From Ichthyophis bannanicus (Eukaryota; Chordata; Amphibia; Gymnophiona; Ichthyophiidae), in the NCBI GenBank assembly GCA_033557465.1, contig CM066044.1:189340184-189404183 (forward strand): 64,000 nucleotides of DNA, in the 5' to 3' direction. Positions 53,640 through 63,587 of the stretch are shown here, piece after piece. The position numbers were made by a program, and so were the translations under genes. A model generated the notes under the pieces. It saw only the letters and a list, made by a program, of their open reading frames with translations, made no database searches and was not told the DNA's origin. Numbering within the stretch: the stretch's first letter is position 1; each line of letters opens with the position of its first letter.

Positions 53640-54381
53640 CAGGCTGATGCAGAAAGCTAGCACGGGCTTTACGAGCCCCTAATGCCACGTTTAAGCACTT
53701 TTAATGATCCTGCAAATGCAGGAAACAGACGTAAACACCAACAGAAAAACTAGTCCCCAACTAAAGCCACATGTATTTAAATGAACTTGAATTATTTAAA
53801 TCTATTATAATCAGCCAGGCTGGTATGCAAATCATGGCTATGCCCAATGCAGAGACAGACATAGAGGATTTTGCAACCAGCCACAGCGCCAAAATTTTTA
53901 CTTCAGGATCTGGGTAGAAGTAGACCTTTAACACGTGCCTCCGACAGTATTTTGAAGGCACCACTCCTTTTCCTGATGCCTAGATCATCTCCTCCTCAGA
54001 TGATCAGGCATCAGGAAAATCCCCCAAAGCCATGAAAATAATATCAGGGGTCATGCCTGACAATAAAATTAACCCAGGTCCAGCAGCCCCAATCCCACCC
54101 CTCAAAGCATTTTTATGGCATTGGGAAAAGCTCCTGATGCCATCATAATACTGTCGGGGGCCCTGCCCAACAATAAAATAATCCCTGGTGGTCTAACTGC
54201 CCCTTTCCCCCAACCCCCATTAAATAAAAAAAAGAACCTAGTGGTCTAGTGACCCCTTTCCCCCATTAAACAAAAAAGAACCTGGTGGGCTAGCAGCCCC
54301 TTTCTCTCCAGCCCCCATTAAATAAAAAAAGAACCAGGTGGTTTGGCAGCTCCTACCTGGTGGTCTGATGGCCCCCAATTT

Positions 54382-54570
54382 AGCACAGTTACTTACCTGT
54401 AACAGGTGATCTCTGGGAACAGCAGGAATAAGTCTTCACATATGGGTACGTCGGTACCGACGGAGCCTGCACAGGAATGCTCCCCAGCATCCAATCAGAA
54501 AGCTTTTGGGAGCATCCCTCGCACCTGCACACTGCCTTCCCGCCTTTTCCACTGCCTCTCCTCAGTTGAG
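54382..54570 (+). repeat. DIRS left inverted terminal repeat
   Basis: Starts AGCACAGTTACTTACCTGTA and includes AAGTCTTCACATATGGGTAC, GTCGGTACCGACGGAGCC and CCAATCAGAAAGCTTTTGGG. From the AGTCTTCACATAT block onward it is the reverse complement of 61499-61645. The outer ~30 bp differ between the two ends, as seen in other DIRS elements. Confidence 0.85.
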
Positions 54571-54644
54571 TTTCATAGCTGAGACAAAAGGAGAGAAAGA
54601 GGAAAGGAAGATAGAAAGATAGATACAACTCCTAGGGGAGGTGG

Positions 54645-55130
54645 GTGGGTTGTGAAGACTTATTCCTGCTGTTCCCAGACACTGTTCCCTCTAAGCTGTG
54701 CGCGTGTGCGCGCGCACACACCTCGCCGAGCGAGCGCACATACTTTACAACAGAGCGCACAAAAATTACAGCTCTGATTCTGATAGAAAACAACACAGAC
54801 GTCTTAAAATTTAAAAGTTATGATTGTAATTACTAGAAATTTCCCGCTTCATTTAGTAATCGTCTATTTTCATTTAATTTGATTAAAATCAATGTGGTGT
54901 ACATACTGTATTCTGACGTGTAGTCAAATTTTAAAGTATATAACTCCAAGTGTCGTTATGTGGCGCACAAAAATTTAATCTTCCTTCAAAAGCTGCACAT
55001 AGCTGATATTTTATGCGCACACAGCCTACAGAAAATTAGAGGGAACATTGTTCCCAGAGATCATCTGTTACAGGTAAGTAACTGTGCTATCTCCAGGAAC
55101 AAGCAGGAATGAGTCTTCACATATTGGGAC
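54645..55130 (+). repeat. DIRS internal complementary region, interrupted by a hAT MITE
   Basis: Omitting 54680-55050 and one duplicate 8-mer, the sequence is GAAGACTTATTCCTGCTGTT, CCCAGAGATCATCTGTTACA, GGTAAGTAACTGTGCT, then ATCTCCAGGAACAAGCAGGA and ATGAGTCTTCACATAT. The first part is the complement of the left end, the second of the right end. The junction GTGCT|ATCTC fixes the element ends at 54382 and 61658. Confidence 0.85.
54680..55050. mobile_element. hAT MITE with perfect 8-bp duplication
   Basis: The left end CACTGTTCCCTCTAAGCTGT and the right end AATTAGAGGGAACATTG are inverted repeats. TTCCCAGA is duplicated exactly at 54672-54679 and 55051-55058. The 371-bp element has GTGCGCGCGCAC-type dyads near the ends and an AT-rich interior. 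It lies within the DIRS internal complementary region and is therefore younger than it. Confidence 0.93.
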
Positions 55131-56007
55131 TCCAAAGCTAAGATGCCTGGAGCCCTAACATGTTGAGAATAGAAAACATGCTACACCTCATATGGCCAGG
55201 CATCCTGAGGATGGAGGGCAGGAGTTGAAAAGAGAGGAGCTGCAGAAAAAACAGCTAAGCTAAGAAAGGACTACCTGGAAGGAGTCCCTGTATGTCTGAT
55301 CATTATCAAAAGATATATTGAAATGAACAATCACCATAATATTGGAATGAACAATCACCATATGATGCTCACCTACTGGATTGCAGGAAGTAGAGAGGCT
55401 GATGGAGTCTACTGGGGATCCAGTAGAATAATGTTCAAGGTGACCTCACTGGAGTGAAGGTGGAGGTCCACATCTGGAAGTGAGAGGTGACCCCAGGATT
55501 TAATTGGGGTAACACAAACACGGCAGGTCTTCAGTGGGAAGCTTCATGGAAAGCTGAAAAACTCTTTTGGCTACAGAAGTATTCAGAGGTAGGAGCAAAA
55601 GAGGAAGACTGACCGATCTTGACAAACAGACCTAGTCCTTGAGGGAGGAAAGGGTATGAGAAGAACCCCATACTCCCAAGACAGGACAGATGTTTGAGGA
55701 ATTGAATCTGAAATCCACTGAAGATCCACCATGTCTTTCCTAACTGGTGAGAGGTAGGAAGACATTGGGGCATGGAGCTTCAGGGATACGTAAACCTAGG
55801 ATACGGTAGGGCTGTCAGTTCCACAGCAGTGGTTGTGTGCAAAATATCCGAAACATACTGTGGGACAGTATGAAGCTGTGCAAGCCCACTGTCAGAAACA
55901 TGCAGGAAGGTAAAACCCTTTATGAGCATAGACAGTCAGGAGATAAGTATGGAAATACATATCTACTTATAATAAGTATCTGGACAGATACACACATATA
56001 TGTAGAG

Positions 56008-56047
<40 letters not shown>

Positions 56048-57941
56048 GTATATAGATATATATATAGATCTATAATAAGATCTAAAGGGCATAGCATATG
56101 CACACTTAGCTGACAGACAGATACATCTACAGAGATGTATATATATATATATATATATATAGATATATATACCTGAATATATGGGTCTAAAGATAGATGC
56201 CTGCGAAAAGCAGACAGAGTTATGCATATCAGGACATTCACATGGAGATGTGAAGGGAAAAGATTCATCCAAGAACAAGGAGGTGAAACCTACTTGAGAA
56301 AATATATAGAGAATCTATTCCCCCAGGAATGATGATGAAGGAATGCTATCCAGTGAATTACCAGGATGGTTATGTGAAAAAACAGAGGATAATATTAGTC
56401 TGTAAACAGCAAGTCCGGAGTCCTGTGGAACTCCAGCATGGTAAAAGGACAGAAACGCATAGAATGAGATACCAGGTTGACCTACGTGAGGGACAAAGGA
56501 GGTATCAGGCGTTTTTCAGAGTAATATGTGCTGTCCTTGAAGTGTTAGTATACCATGAGGACAAGCTGCAAGAAAAAAGAGAATATTCCCTAAGGAATGG
56601 AATAACTCTCAGACTTTCCTGTGGAGAAGGCTTATATCCTTCTCCGTCTTATTTATTTATTTTTTTTAAAAGAAGATAACAGGGTATGAAGAACCCTCAC
56701 AGTCATAGGGGATGACTGAGGAAGCATTTTTCAACCATGATGGATAGTCATTCGAGAAACTCTATGCTCTCTAGCAAGGGCCCGTAGTGGAAAGCTTCTC
56801 AGTAGGATTGCAGAGAGCATTATGCAGGAGAACTGGGATGTAGAACTGGCTGATGGAGAAAACTGACAGCCACGTCCATTACGTGCCAAACCCAGAGATT
56901 GGAGATGGCAAGGGTAAAGGATAGTGTAAGAAGCCTGTAGTGAAAAAGATTATCCAAGAAAGATGTAGAAAACTGTCTTGGAATCACTACTAAGGCCAGA
57001 CAGGAGTGGTGGACGACAAGACTGGGACTTGTGGAAAAGTACCAGTAGACAAGCACTGGAACTCCTGCATGGGCAGCTACTGAAAGGACAACAGAGAGAG
57101 TCGGTCTGTGTCAAACAGAAAGAACAGACTGACCAAAGAGAGCAAGCTGTCTCTATCTGCAGAGCTGCCCAGATAAAGAAAGGAGTTTATTCAGGAGAAG
57201 AAACTCTACAGTGAAAAGAAAGACAAGAAAGTCTTTCAATGGTAGGGTACCACTCTTACAGGGGAAACCCTGGCGAAGAGGGTAGAGCTAGAAGCTGAAG
57301 AAGGACTTACCACATGGTAAGTCCATGGAAGGAAAAAATTCACGCTGGTACAGAGAAACTATCATATGATAGTTGCTAAACCTCTCATCTAGTCAGGAAG
57401 AGATGGAAAACTCTGTAACTTATAGACATGAATAACCTGACAGTTCAGCATAGTGAAGAGTAAATGGATTTCCTGAGAATAGGAATCCCTGAGCAGAGTT
57501 TTGAATTGAAAAACAGTGAAAAACTTCTGCTGAAAAGAAGTTAACTGTAGTTATAAAAAGATTAATCAGAAACCTATGGTTACTGTGTTTATTCAGCCTG
57601 GCTAGAGTTTGGATTCTTCAGACCAGGGCGAGACTTCCCTTGCTTGGGAACATCCAAATGGTGGGCAGGTGAAGAGGAAAACCTCTTTCTTTTAGGGAAA
57701 GAAGGTCTGGGTAGGGCATTTTCTACCTGCTGAGGAGGGAGAGGGCTTAGGATGGCCCTCAGAAACAGGAAAGTCAGTGGAGCAATGAGCAACCTGACGT
57801 AAGGACTCCTTATTGAAGAGATTTTCTCCAGTACAAGGAGTATTACCCAGTCTTTGTTGTGCCCATCTATTCAAGTCTGATGCTTGGAGCCAGGCTTTAC
57901 GACGTGCTCCTATGGCTATAGCAGAAGTTCTGCTAACAGAC
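55131..57941 (-). other. Non-coding interior of the DIRS
   Basis: A region of 2.8 kb where DIRS pol and recombinase would be expected. Minus-strand frames are short and lack DD, RNase H or recombinase R-H-R-Y motifs. The plus strand is purine-rich. Two (TA)n tracts lie at about 56011-56045 and 56140-56163. I see no gene. Confidence 0.5.
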
Positions 57942-59700
57942 TCAAAAGAGTCTAGGGAAGCACGAGAAAGAAACCAAGAGATATGTTGGTATATGACTAA
58001 GAAGTAAGGAATAGTCTGCAGCCTTGGGCTCTGATAGAAAAGGAGTCAAAAGAGATAATTTCTTTGTGACCTCCTGAAGGGATAGACTCATATAGAAAAT
58101 ATATGAGAGAATCCCTTTTGCCAGCATAGATGTTTGGAAGGTTTGACGTCCAAAGGCATCCAGTAATCTAGATGCACGCCCTGGCGGGAAAGAAGAATGT
58201 TTTTTCTTGCTTTTTACCTTCCTCATTGCTGATTCCACTACAATGGAATGATGGGGAAATTGAGGCTTTTGAAATCCTGGAGAGGGGGGCACCTGATACA
58301 GAAGATCAGTTGCTGTAAGAGGTGAAGAAGCCCTTAAAGGTTTTTCCCATACCTTCAGAAGAAGATTCTGCAAAGAGTGATGTAAAGGAAGCATTACAGT
58401 TTCCTTTCCTGCAGAAAAACCCTGAGAAGACTCATAGCCAGGGATAGTAAGGAAGGTTGCCATGTCAAGGAGAAACTTCTGAAAAGAAGGATCTCCGATG
58501 GGAACCATCCCTGGACAGGTTAAATCTGAAAAGGAAGCCTGGGCACCGGAGGATATACCTGTCCGGTGCAGACCAGGATTTGCAATGGATGGATACTGGA
58601 ACTGGCAATTACGAGTTGAGACAGTCAGTAGTGCATCATCCATGCCAGGAATTGACTCTAAACTAGGCATAGAGAGGAGCGATCCAGGTGACAAAAGCAT
58701 GGAAGGAGCTGGTTCCGATAATGCTGTAGGTACCGGCATCGATACCGATACCGGTAGCGAAGGTGCCGAAGCAGACATCGGAGACAGCTCAAGCGGTACC
58801 GAGGTAAGTAAAACCCCTTGGTGATTATCCTCGGTACCGTGTATGCGGAATCGGTAAACATCGGTTCCGAGACGCGTCGGTACCCGGTCATCTAGACTAG
58901 ATAGTGATTCCAGACGGCATCGAAGGGAGTGAGTCTATCGATGCATGTCTCGAGGGTACCGACGTCGGTGATGGTATCGGCGATGCTGCTGATACAGGAA
59001 AATCAATCTGGGTTGTAACGTTCGGTCCCGAAGGTACCGAGGACGCCAGATGATGATTCCTGGTGAAGAGTAGATCACTCAACACCGGAGCCGATGCCGG
59101 GGTATCGGTACCGCTGGAAGCGGATGCCACCCCCGAGCATAGCTCAGATATAGGAAAGTCAATCTGGGTCGTATCGATCGGTCCCGAAGGTACCGAGGAC
59201 GCCCGATGACGATCCCTGGTGAAGAGTGGATCACTCAACACCGGTGCCGATGCCGGGGTATCGGTACCGCTCGAAGCGGATGCCACCACCGAGCATGGCT
59301 CAGGTATGTTCTGTGAGGGGTGAGCCCCAGGAACAACCTGAAACCCCTGAAATGCTTTGGAGCCCGAAGACTCCCGCCGGGGTTTTAATGCCAATGGGGT
59401 CTTGAGGGCAAGGCCGGAGCCGTCATCATGCTTGGCATGAGACCTACCACTCAAGAATTGGCTAGTCTTAACAGACTGTTTGTGGGTTACCTGATCCTGT
59501 AGAGAAGAAAAAACCGGTGCCCGCACTTCGGGAGGGAAAACGGTATCGAGGGAAACTCGAAAGAGGGAAGTTCTTTGCAGCCTGAGTGTTCAGGGGAAAA
59601 AGGGTCAGGACCCGAACAGTTTAGACACCAGGAATTGGAGTCTAAAAAGAAAACTGTGCTTCCACAGTGAAGGCACTTCTTAGGAGACGAAGGCTCCATG
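57942..59700 (-). pseudogene. DIRS gag-like ORF, three frames
   Basis: The start MEPSSPKKCLHCGS at 59700 leads to a CxxC-x12-CxxC motif (CLHCG...CLNCSG), probably zinc-binding. The frame then breaks near 59500. A second piece (59526-58897) is Ser/Pro-rich and contains an in-frame 156-bp tandem duplication. A third piece (58778-57942) has the conserved gag core: LLLKVWEKPLRASSPLTATD, LYQVPPSPGFQKPQFPHHS, VVESAMRKVKSKKKHSSFPP and GRASRLLDAFGRQTFQTSM. This core is the domain that mammalian LAP2-alpha is known to share with DIRS gag. It would package the element RNA. At least two frameshifts inactivate it as read. Confidence 0.75.
58999..59310 (-). repeat. 156-bp in-frame tandem duplication in gag
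   Basis: CAATCTGGGT occurs at 59004 and 59160, and the following GGTCCCGAAGGTACCGAGGA block repeats with the same spacing. The period of 156 bp is 52 codons, so the frame is kept. The segment is dense in GGTACCG words. Confidence 0.8.
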
Positions 59701-59818
59701 GTGGAGAGGCCTTGTAGGCCCAAAAGGTTTAAGACAGAAACTGAGGGAAAAATCTCCCTGAGTGTAAGAAAAAGAAAAGAAAAATCCACAGGCGGTACCG
59801 GTGGCGGCGGGAAAAACA

Positions 59819-61243
59819 GAACTGAAATATGAGATTGCAGACCTGCTATCAGTAATCTGTGAACTATCATTAAAATCATCTCTAATACCTGAAGATTGGA
59901 AAAGCGCCAATGTAACACCAATTTTTAAAAAGGGTTCCAGGGGTGATCCGGGAAACTACAGACCGGTGAGCTTGACGTCAGTACCGGGAAAAATGGTAGA
60001 AACCATCATAAAGAATAAAATTACTCAGCATGTAGATAGTCACAACCTAATGGGAGACAGCCAACATGGCTTTAGACAAGGAAGATCTTGTCTTACTAAT
60101 CTGTTATGTTTTTTTGAAGGAGTGAATAAACAGGTAGACAAAGTTGAGTCGGTTGATATTGTGTATCTGGACTTTCAGAAAGCCTTTGACAAGGTCCCTC
60201 ATCAGAGACTTTTGGCAAAACTAAAGAGTCATGGGATAGGAGGCAGTGTACTATTGTGGATCAGGAACTGGTTAAAAGATAGAAAGCAGAGGGCAGGGCT
60301 AAATGGCCAATTTTCCCAATGGAGAAAGGTGAATAGTGGTGTACCCCAGGGATCTGTGCTGGGTCCGCTGCTTTTTGACATATTCATAAATGACCTGGAA
60401 AGTGGATTAACGAGTGAGGTTATCAAACTTGCAGATGACACAAAACTATTTAAAGTTGTTAAAACCCAAGAGGATTGTGAAAAATTGCAAGAGGATCTTG
60501 ATAAATTGGAAGACTGGGCATCAAAATGGCAGATGAAATTTAATGTGGACAAGTGCAAGGTTATGCACCTAGGGAAGAACAACCCAAACTATGGTTACAC
60601 GATGCAAGGTTCCACATTAGGAACCACCACCCAGGAAAAAGATTTAGGCGTCATTGTGGATACCATGTTAAAACCCTCGGCCCAGTGTGCAGCGGCGGCC
60701 AAGAGAGCAAATAGAATGCTAGGTATGATAAGGAAAGGAATGGAAAATAAAACAAAAGATATTATAATGCCTCTATATCGCTCCATGGTGAGACCACACC
60801 TTGAATATTGTGTGCAATTCTGGTCGCCGTATCTTAAAAAGGATATAGCGATTTTAGAAAAGGTTCAGAGAAGAGCCACCAAAATGGTAAAGGGGATGGA
60901 AGGATACTCCTATGAAGAAAGGCTAAAAAGGTTAGGGCTCTTTAACCTGGAAAAGAGACGGCTGAGGGGAGATATGATAGAAGTCTATAAATTAATGAAC
61001 GGAGTGGAACGGGTAAACGTAGATCGATTGTTTACGTTATCAGAATATAGAAAGACTAGGGGACATGCAATGAAGCTACAGGGTAAACTATTTAAGACTA
61101 ATAAAAGAAAATATTTTTTCACTCAACGTGTAATCAAATTCTGGAATTTGTTACCGTAGGATTTAGTAAAGGCTGTTAGTGTAGCTGGGTTTAAAAAAGG
61201 TTTAGACAAGTTCCTGGAGGAAAGGTCCATAAACCATTATTAA
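59819..61243 (+). pseudogene. CR1 reverse transcriptase, open except for one nonsense codon
   Basis: The frame is open from the left edge through [91 protein letters not shown] and LADD (60428-60439). Later blocks are [33 protein letters not shown] and [19 protein letters not shown] at 61157-61159 replaces the Glu expected in WNLLPE. The frame continues in phase with VKAVSVAGFKKGLDKFLEER to TAA at 61241-61243. The endonuclease is missing because of 5' truncation. The palm motifs of the reverse transcriptase are intact. Confidence 0.92.
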
Positions 61244-61410
61244 GAAGTGACCGAAGATATCAATGCTTGACCCAGTACAAGCATTGTGGAACTTGTGTCT
61301 CTTGGGAAACTGCTAGGTACATATGACCTAGATTGGCCACTGTTGGAAACAGAATACTGGGCTTGATGGACCTTGGTCTGACCCAGTATGGCATATCTTA
61401 TGTTCTTATG
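59819..61410 (+). mobile_element. Young CR1 LINE (first subfamily), 5'-truncated
   Basis: A sense-oriented CR1 inside the DIRS 5' region: DIRS sequence stops after GGTACCGGTGGCGGCGGG and resumes at ACCACAAGAAAAAAAG. In the DIRS relative at 18100-18200 these parts are contiguous. The 3' end GACCCAGTATGGCATATCTT followed by ATGTTCTTATG is the CR1 terminus. Its long open frame and close match to 23192-23955 indicate recent activity. Confidence 0.92.
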
Positions 61411-61496
61411 ACCACAAGAAAAAAAGAAATAAAGAATTTAAAGAAAAAAGTTTCTGCGGTGACAGGAGGACGTCCTGCCGGCTCCGCGGAAAAACG

Positions 61497-61658
61497 AAAA
61501 CTGAGGAGAGGCAGTGGAAAAGGCGGGAAGGCAGTGCGCAGGCGCGAGGGATGCTCCCAAAAGCTTTCTGATTGGATGCTGGGGAGCATTCCCGTGCAGG
61601 CTCCGTCGGTACCGACGTACCCATATGTGAAGACTCATTCCTGCTTGTTCCTGGAGAT
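61497..61658 (-). repeat. DIRS right inverted terminal repeat (gag side)
   Basis: On the minus strand it starts ATCTCCAGGAACAAGCAGGA and continues into AAAGCTTTTGGGAGCATCCC. It is the partner of 54382-54570. The same terminus occurs in the rearranged copy ending at 18387 and in the fragment ending near 20002. Confidence 0.85.
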
Positions 61659-61686
61659 CACATTTAGCAGCTGTGCTCCTGCTCTG

Positions 61687-61848
61687 CATCGGCCACTTTA
61701 CAAAATGGCGGTGTCTGGATCCGCAAAGTGCATCCTGGGATTCATCGGGTGAGGTCAGACTGCCTTATATGGCAGTCTGACCTCACCTGGTGAATCCCAG
61801 GATGCACCGCGCGGGTCCAGACACCGCCATTTTGCAAGATGGCCGACG
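61687..61848. repeat. 160-bp hairpin at the centre of the foldback element
   Basis: Arms such as GAGGTCAGACTGCC and GGCAGTCTGACCTC face each other around TTATAT at about 61767. CACTTTACAAAATGGCGGTG pairs with CACCGCCATTTTGCAAGATG. A few mismatches are present. Confidence 0.85.
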
Positions 61849-61884
61849 CAGAGGTGAATTTGTGGGCTGCCAGACCACCAGGTA

Positions 61885-62415
61885 AGGGCCGTTAGATCAA
61901 CAGGTTCTTTTTTTTATTTACAGGGGGGTGGGTGGAAAGGGCCTCTAGACCACCAGGTTCTTTTTTTATCTAATGGAGGGTGAGGGGAAAGGGGCCACTA
62001 GACCACCAGGTTCTTTTTTTATTTAAATAGGATGGGGGAAAGGGGCTGCTAGACCACCAGGTTCATTTTTTTTATTTAAAAGGGGGTGGGGATGGGGGAA
62101 AGGGACCACTAAACCACCAGGGATCATTTTATTGTCAGACCCGGCCCCCAACAGTATTTTGATGCTATCGGGGGCCTTTCCTGATGCCATCAAAATACTG
62201 TCAGGGGTGGGATTGGGGCCGCTGGACCATCAGGAATCATTCTATTGCTGGGCACGGCCCCTGACAGTATTTTGATGGTATTGTGGGCCTTTCCTGATGC
62301 CATCAAAATACTGTCGGGGGTGGGATCAGGGTTGCTAAAACACCAGGGATCATTTTATTGTCAGTCACCTTTTCTAATGCTGCAACTGTCCCTGATGCCA
62401 TCAAAATACTGTCAG
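61885..62415. repeat. Tandem modules in the right foldback arm
   Basis: Four units of about 55-65 bp beginning near ACCACCAGGTTC(T)n start at 61885, 61946, 62006 and 62057. Then three units of about 113 bp start near 62125, 62238 and 62352. The first two contain the hairpin CAGTATTTTGATG / CATCAAAATACTG, and the third lacks the first of these words. Inverted, shorter counterparts occupy 54110-54380. Confidence 0.75.
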
Positions 62416-62659
62416 ACCTGCTATGCAAATTAGCGACGCGGTGCCAGAGAGCAAGCGAAACTAGCGCAGACTTCTTGCGCACATGTGTTTGGCTTGCTCT
62501 CGCAGTTTAACACTGTGATGTCTCATTTGCATGTGCATGGTTAATGCGAGGGTCATTTGCATGCCTATCTTTGCTGCATCCGGTGTTAAAAAATATGCAT
62601 TGTTGGGCCGTGTTAAAGTCGTCTTTAGCACGTGTCTAGTACCGGTTTTCTGCATCGGC

Positions 62660-62787
62660 CTGTAAGTTTGTACCTGAGGCAGTGGAGAGTTAAGCTTTCC
62701 CAATGCCACAAAGGAGCACCTGTGAAATATGAACCCTGGTCTTTCTGGTCCCAGGCTGCTGCTCTAACCATTAGGCTTTTCCTCAAT
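62660..62787 (-). mobile_element. SINE head and body, split from its tail by the foldback element
   Basis: On the minus strand the head contains AAAAGCCTAATGGTTAGAGC (A box region) and CCAGGGTTCATATTTC (B box). It continues with GGTGCTCCTTTGTGGCATTG and GCCTCAGGTACAAACTTA, where the foldback begins. Its tail is at 53538-53639. Confidence 0.8.
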
Positions 62788-62799
62788 CTCAATTTAACC

Positions 62800-62955
62800 T
62801 GCCCCAACCCATGGTATGACACTTATCATGGGATTTTACTGCATGGTAGCTTTAACTATGTGATAACCATTAGCACTAGCTCATGCTAATGGTTATGTTC
62901 ATTAAATCCTGCAGTATAGTGCTTACTGCATTTTAAGTAAACATGCCCCTAAATA
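62800..62955. mobile_element. Right part of a Harbinger-like MITE
   Basis: The right end AAGTAAACATGCCCCTA is the reverse complement of a TAGGGGCATGTTTACTT start. TAACCATTAGCAC and ATGCTAATGGTTA form an inner hairpin at 62864-62896. The left end was not found. Confidence 0.45.
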
Positions 62956-63115
62956 GAGAAGCTTTTTTATCTTTGCTTATGCGTGACTTGAGTGAGTGTT
63001 TTGGCTATTTGCTATTGTCCTTTTAAAAAAATACTACCTTCTAGTGGATTTGTGCATACTTACTAGAGATAAGATTTCATTCCATTCTAGTTCATTACTT
63101 TACACTCTTTGCAAA
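62956..63115. other. Unassigned spacer
   Basis: Nothing recognisable. Confidence 0.4.
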
Positions 63116-63255
63116 GTTGAGCCCTGTGGTGGAAGAAGGTCAAGTAATCTCCTGGTTTCAAGTCTCATGAGACTTGAATTAATCCTTGTGGTTTCAAGTC
63201 TCATGAGACTTGAAACCACAAGGTCTTCCAAAGTTCCTTGACCACAGGGCTCAAC
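63116..63255. repeat. 140-bp palindrome with a repeated 22-bp inner palindrome
   Basis: The outer arms GTTGAGCCCTGTGGTGGAAG and CTTGACCACAGGGCTCAAC pair. Inside, the perfect palindrome TTCAAGTCTCATGAGACTTG (plus AA) occurs twice, about 41 bp apart. Positions 21105-21165 resemble one half. No flanking duplication is obvious. It may be a small foldback transposon. Confidence 0.75.
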
Positions 63256-63587
63256 CATGCACAGAGCCGATCGTGGTGGGGGAAGTGTGAACTGCGTCAG
63301 CTTCCATGCGGTTGTCATCAGCGGCTGCTCTTCTAGTGGCTGCCGTCTTCGCCACAATCACAGCCCACAACTACTCTTCTGCCAGGAAGGGATGGGGTCC
63401 AAACTAGCGCCAGCTGTAACAAGAGGTGGGGTGGGGGGGAAGCATAGGCATATTTTGCATGTGCAAATAGATGCATATGGGCATACAAACTCATTGACAT
63501 AAAAAAGAATCCTCCTCAACAGGACTATCGCTAATTTGAAATGTGCCTTGTGAGACACAGTCTCTTGTGTACTATTAACATAATAAG
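63256..63587. other. Unassigned sequence
   Basis: Moderately GC-rich to 63430, then AT-rich. Short frames only. Confidence 0.4.

Larger units (their letters stand above)
54382..61658 (-). mobile_element. DIRS retrotransposon, gag-only, with inverted ends and internal complementary region
   Basis: Both ends carry about 180 bp of inverted terminal repeat (54382-54570 and 61497-61658). Near the left end, 54645-55130 (less a hAT insert) reads as the complement of the left outer end joined directly to the complement of the right outer end. This is the internal complementary region that DIRS elements use to complete circular intermediates. Coding runs leftwards from the right end. A broken gag spans 59700-57942, but 57940-55131 shows no reverse transcriptase, RNase H or recombinase motif. 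Without the hAT (54680-55050) and CR1 (59819-61410), it is about 5.3 kb. The element probably moved in trans. No target duplication is expected for recombinase-integrated elements. Confidence 0.85.
53640..62662. mobile_element. Foldback element (probably Harbinger-related) with nested insertions
   Basis: The left end CAGGCTGATGCAGAAA and the right end TTTTCTGCATCGGCCTG are inverted repeats. The arms pair beyond the ends: left 54130-54380 contains AAAAAGAACCTAGTGGTCTA-type units, and right 61885-62110 contains their complements. Removing the DIRS leaves about 1.75 kb centred on the hairpin at 61687-61848. The flanks are TGA (53637-53639) and TAA (62663-62665). The SINE body predicts TAA at that site, so a 3-bp duplication with one mutation is likely. 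No transposase is present. Confidence 0.7.

Noticed and set aside
57942..58778. Possible host gene related to LAP2-alpha
   Set aside because: The resemblance is explained by the known DIRS gag origin of that domain. The ORF lies between DIRS terminal repeats and has no exon structure.
54378..61669. ATTTAGCA at both DIRS borders (54378-54385, 61662-61669) as a target duplication
   Set aside because: The element ends fixed by the internal complementary region do not coincide with it: it overlaps the element on the left and lies outside on the right. Recombinase-integrated elements do not normally create duplications, so it may be chance.
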